Shown: one piece after another, positions 4,792 through 5,357 of the stretch
Layout: each line of letters starts with the position of its first letter
How positions within the stretch are numbered: the stretch's first letter is position 1
Position numbers and translations under genes: made by a program
The notes under the pieces: model-generated
Databases searched by the model: none
What the model saw: the letters and a program-made list of their open reading frames with translations, nothing else
Told to the model about the DNA's origin: nothing
NCBI GenBank assembly: GCA_009782015.1
Contig: WQUP01000102.1
Span: forward strand, 1-5,357
Length of the DNA: 5,357 nucleotides
Direction of reading: 5' to 3'
Source: Endomicrobiia bacterium
GTDB taxonomy: Bacteria; Elusimicrobiota; Endomicrobiia; Endomicrobiales; Endomicrobiaceae

Positions 4792-4808
4792 GGCGCGCGG
4801 AGCGCGCC
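4792..4808. other. GC-only hairpin beside the tRNA promoter
   Basis: GGCGCGC (4792-4798) and GCGCGCC (4802-4808) form a perfect 7-bp stem with triloop GGA. It starts only 4 bp beyond the tRNA -35 element. Style (short perfect stem, GNA loop) resembles the modules of the hairpin-cassette repeats, but the ATGATAC heptamer is absent. It could be a transcription barrier or supercoil-sensitive cruciform between divergent promoters. Confidence 0.6.
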
Positions 4809-4824
4809 GAAGCTCGGAGAGCGC

Positions 4825-4899
4825 AGAAGCCCGGAAGTTCGGTAACAACAAAGTCTTCGTCTTTGCCGAGCTGCTGAGCTGCCGAACTTCTGAGCTTCT
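4825..4899. repeat. Long imperfect stem-loop with AAGnnCGG units
   Basis: AGAAGC (4825-4830) pairs with GCTTCT (4894-4899), then a 3x3 internal loop, then GAAGTTCGG (4834-4842) pairs with CCGAACTTC (4882-4890). The 39-nt loop contains a second hairpin, CAAAG (4849-4853) with CTTTG (4861-4865). The left arm and the bases before it contain AAGCTCGG (4810-4817), AAGCCCGG (4827-4834) and AAGTTCGG (4835-4842). AGCTCGG (4811-4817) can also pair with CCGAGCT (4866-4872), a competing or pseudoknotted fold. No coding potential is seen. It has the look of a dispersed-repeat element; only one copy is in the window. Confidence 0.65.
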
Positions 4900-4913
4900 A
4901 ATCTTCCGCCGTT

Positions 4914-4942
4914 TTGCTTTTTAAGTCAATAGTTGATATAAT
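4914..4942 (+). promoter_or_regulatory. Promoter of the PHP gene
   Basis: A perfect TATAAT (4937-4942) lies 17 bp after TTGCTT (4914-4919), a weak -35 that keeps the TTG. The predicted start near 4949 leaves a leader of about 18 nt containing the ribosome binding site GAGGTGG (4957-4963). Confidence 0.55.
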
Positions 4943-4966
4943 TTTTCTGTAAATCCGAGGTGGAAT

Positions 4967-5357
4967 ATGAAGTTTGATTATAAAGGCTTTTTTCATATTC
5001 ATTCCGCTTTTTCCCATGACGGCACGACTGACGTCAAAGATATAATAAAATCCGCGCAGAGATGCGGCGCGGATTTTATAATTATCACGGATCATTCTAA
5101 TCTCAAGACAAAAGACGAGGGCTTTGAAGGCTGGCATGACAACCTTCTTGTAATTTGCGGTTCGGAGATTACGCCTTCTTACAATCACTATCTGGCGGTA
5201 GGAATTAAAAAACCGCTGACAGCGGCGGCTGATGAAAATCCGCAAAACTATATAGACGCCGTAAACCAAGAGAACGCGGCGGGGCTTATAGCCCATCCGG
5301 ATCATACGGGCTCAAAGTTGTTCAACGTGCGTTCGTACGCGTGGCGCGACTGGACTG
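4967..5357 (+). CDS. PHP-domain metal-dependent phosphoesterase, N-terminal part
   Basis: The frame is open from ATG 4967 to the window end, 130 codons, so the 3' part is missing. PHP proteins use a cluster of two or three metal ions to hydrolyse phosphoesters; relatives include histidinol phosphatase, DNA polymerase PHP domains and YciV-type nucleotide phosphatases. The metal-ligand motifs appear in the expected order: FHIHSAFSHDG (His10, His12, Asp18), ITDHS (Asp42, His43), GSEIT (Glu67), NHYLAVG (His74) and AHPDH (His110, His113). The start is fixed by GAGGTGG ending 3 nt before the ATG (its GAGG core 6 nt before it) and by the HxH motif lying where the family has it, about ten residues in. 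The stretch RSYAWRDW after the AHPDH motif recalls stand-alone PHP proteins of the CehA/McbA-like group. The physiological substrate cannot be told. It is divergent from tRNA-Ser and appears to have its own promoter. Confidence 0.88.
   Translation, partial: MKFDYKGFFHIHSAFSHDGTTDVKDIIKSAQRCGADFIIITDHSNLKTKDEGFEGWHDNLLVICGSEITPSYNHYLAVGIKKPLTAAADENPQNYIDAVNQENAAGLIAHPDHTGSKLFNVRSYAWRDWT

Noticed and set aside
4898..5305. 135-codon minus-strand open frame
   Set aside because: It is antisense to the PHP gene, whose metal-binding motifs are all intact in the plus frame.

Overview
The window looks like ordinary bacterial chromosome of moderate GC with an accessory insert in the middle. Strong Shine-Dalgarno sequences, a clostridial-type citrate synthase and a type II lipoprotein signal are the only clues to the host. 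A strictly or mostly anaerobic bacterium (Elusimicrobiota, Spirochaetota or Firmicutes-like) would fit, but I cannot place it from this sequence alone.

Layout, left to right. Positions 1-33 may be the first codons of a minus-strand gene. Positions 34-196 are intergenic with two inverted repeats. A complete minus-strand citrate synthase (197-1558, 453 aa) follows. The 519 bp between it and the next gene hold copy 1 of an unusual structured repeat (about 1666-1918) and a good minus-strand promoter just outside it. Next come two plus-strand genes: a lipoprotein with a coiled coil, a TPR-like segment and a beta-rich C-terminal domain (2078-2980), and a class II Fic AMP-transferase with a C-terminal winged helix-turn-helix (3233-4315). 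The Fic gene is preceded by an 11-bp tandem array that runs from its promoter exactly to its start codon. After a probably bidirectional terminator (4344-4382), copy 2 of the structured repeat (about 4427-4654) runs into the 3' end of a minus-strand tRNA-Ser(GCT) (4649-4740). The divergent region 4741-4966 holds the tRNA promoter, a very GC-rich 7-bp hairpin, a long imperfect stem-loop and a promoter for the last gene, a PHP-family phosphoesterase (4967 to beyond the window end).

The most unusual element is the structured repeat. Each copy is a string of short perfect hairpins of 4-7 bp, with loops mostly of 3 nt, separated by one heptamer. The heptamer is ATGATAC three times in the left half and its reverse complement GTATCAT three times in the right half. 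Over 110 bp the copies differ by three substitutions, two of them in the loop or spacer. Elsewhere they differ by gain or loss of whole modules and by loop changes. The two copies are direct repeats bracketing the lipoprotein and Fic genes, which suggests that this 2.5-kb segment could be an inserted or rearranged cassette next to tRNA-Ser. Both copies also lie downstream of minus-strand promoters and so may be transcribed.

The genes do not form an evident pathway. Citrate synthase feeds the TCA or glutamate route, tRNA-Ser is housekeeping, the PHP protein is a metal-dependent phosphoesterase, and the lipoprotein and Fic pair looks like accessory cargo. Functions are inferred from motifs; no database search was possible.
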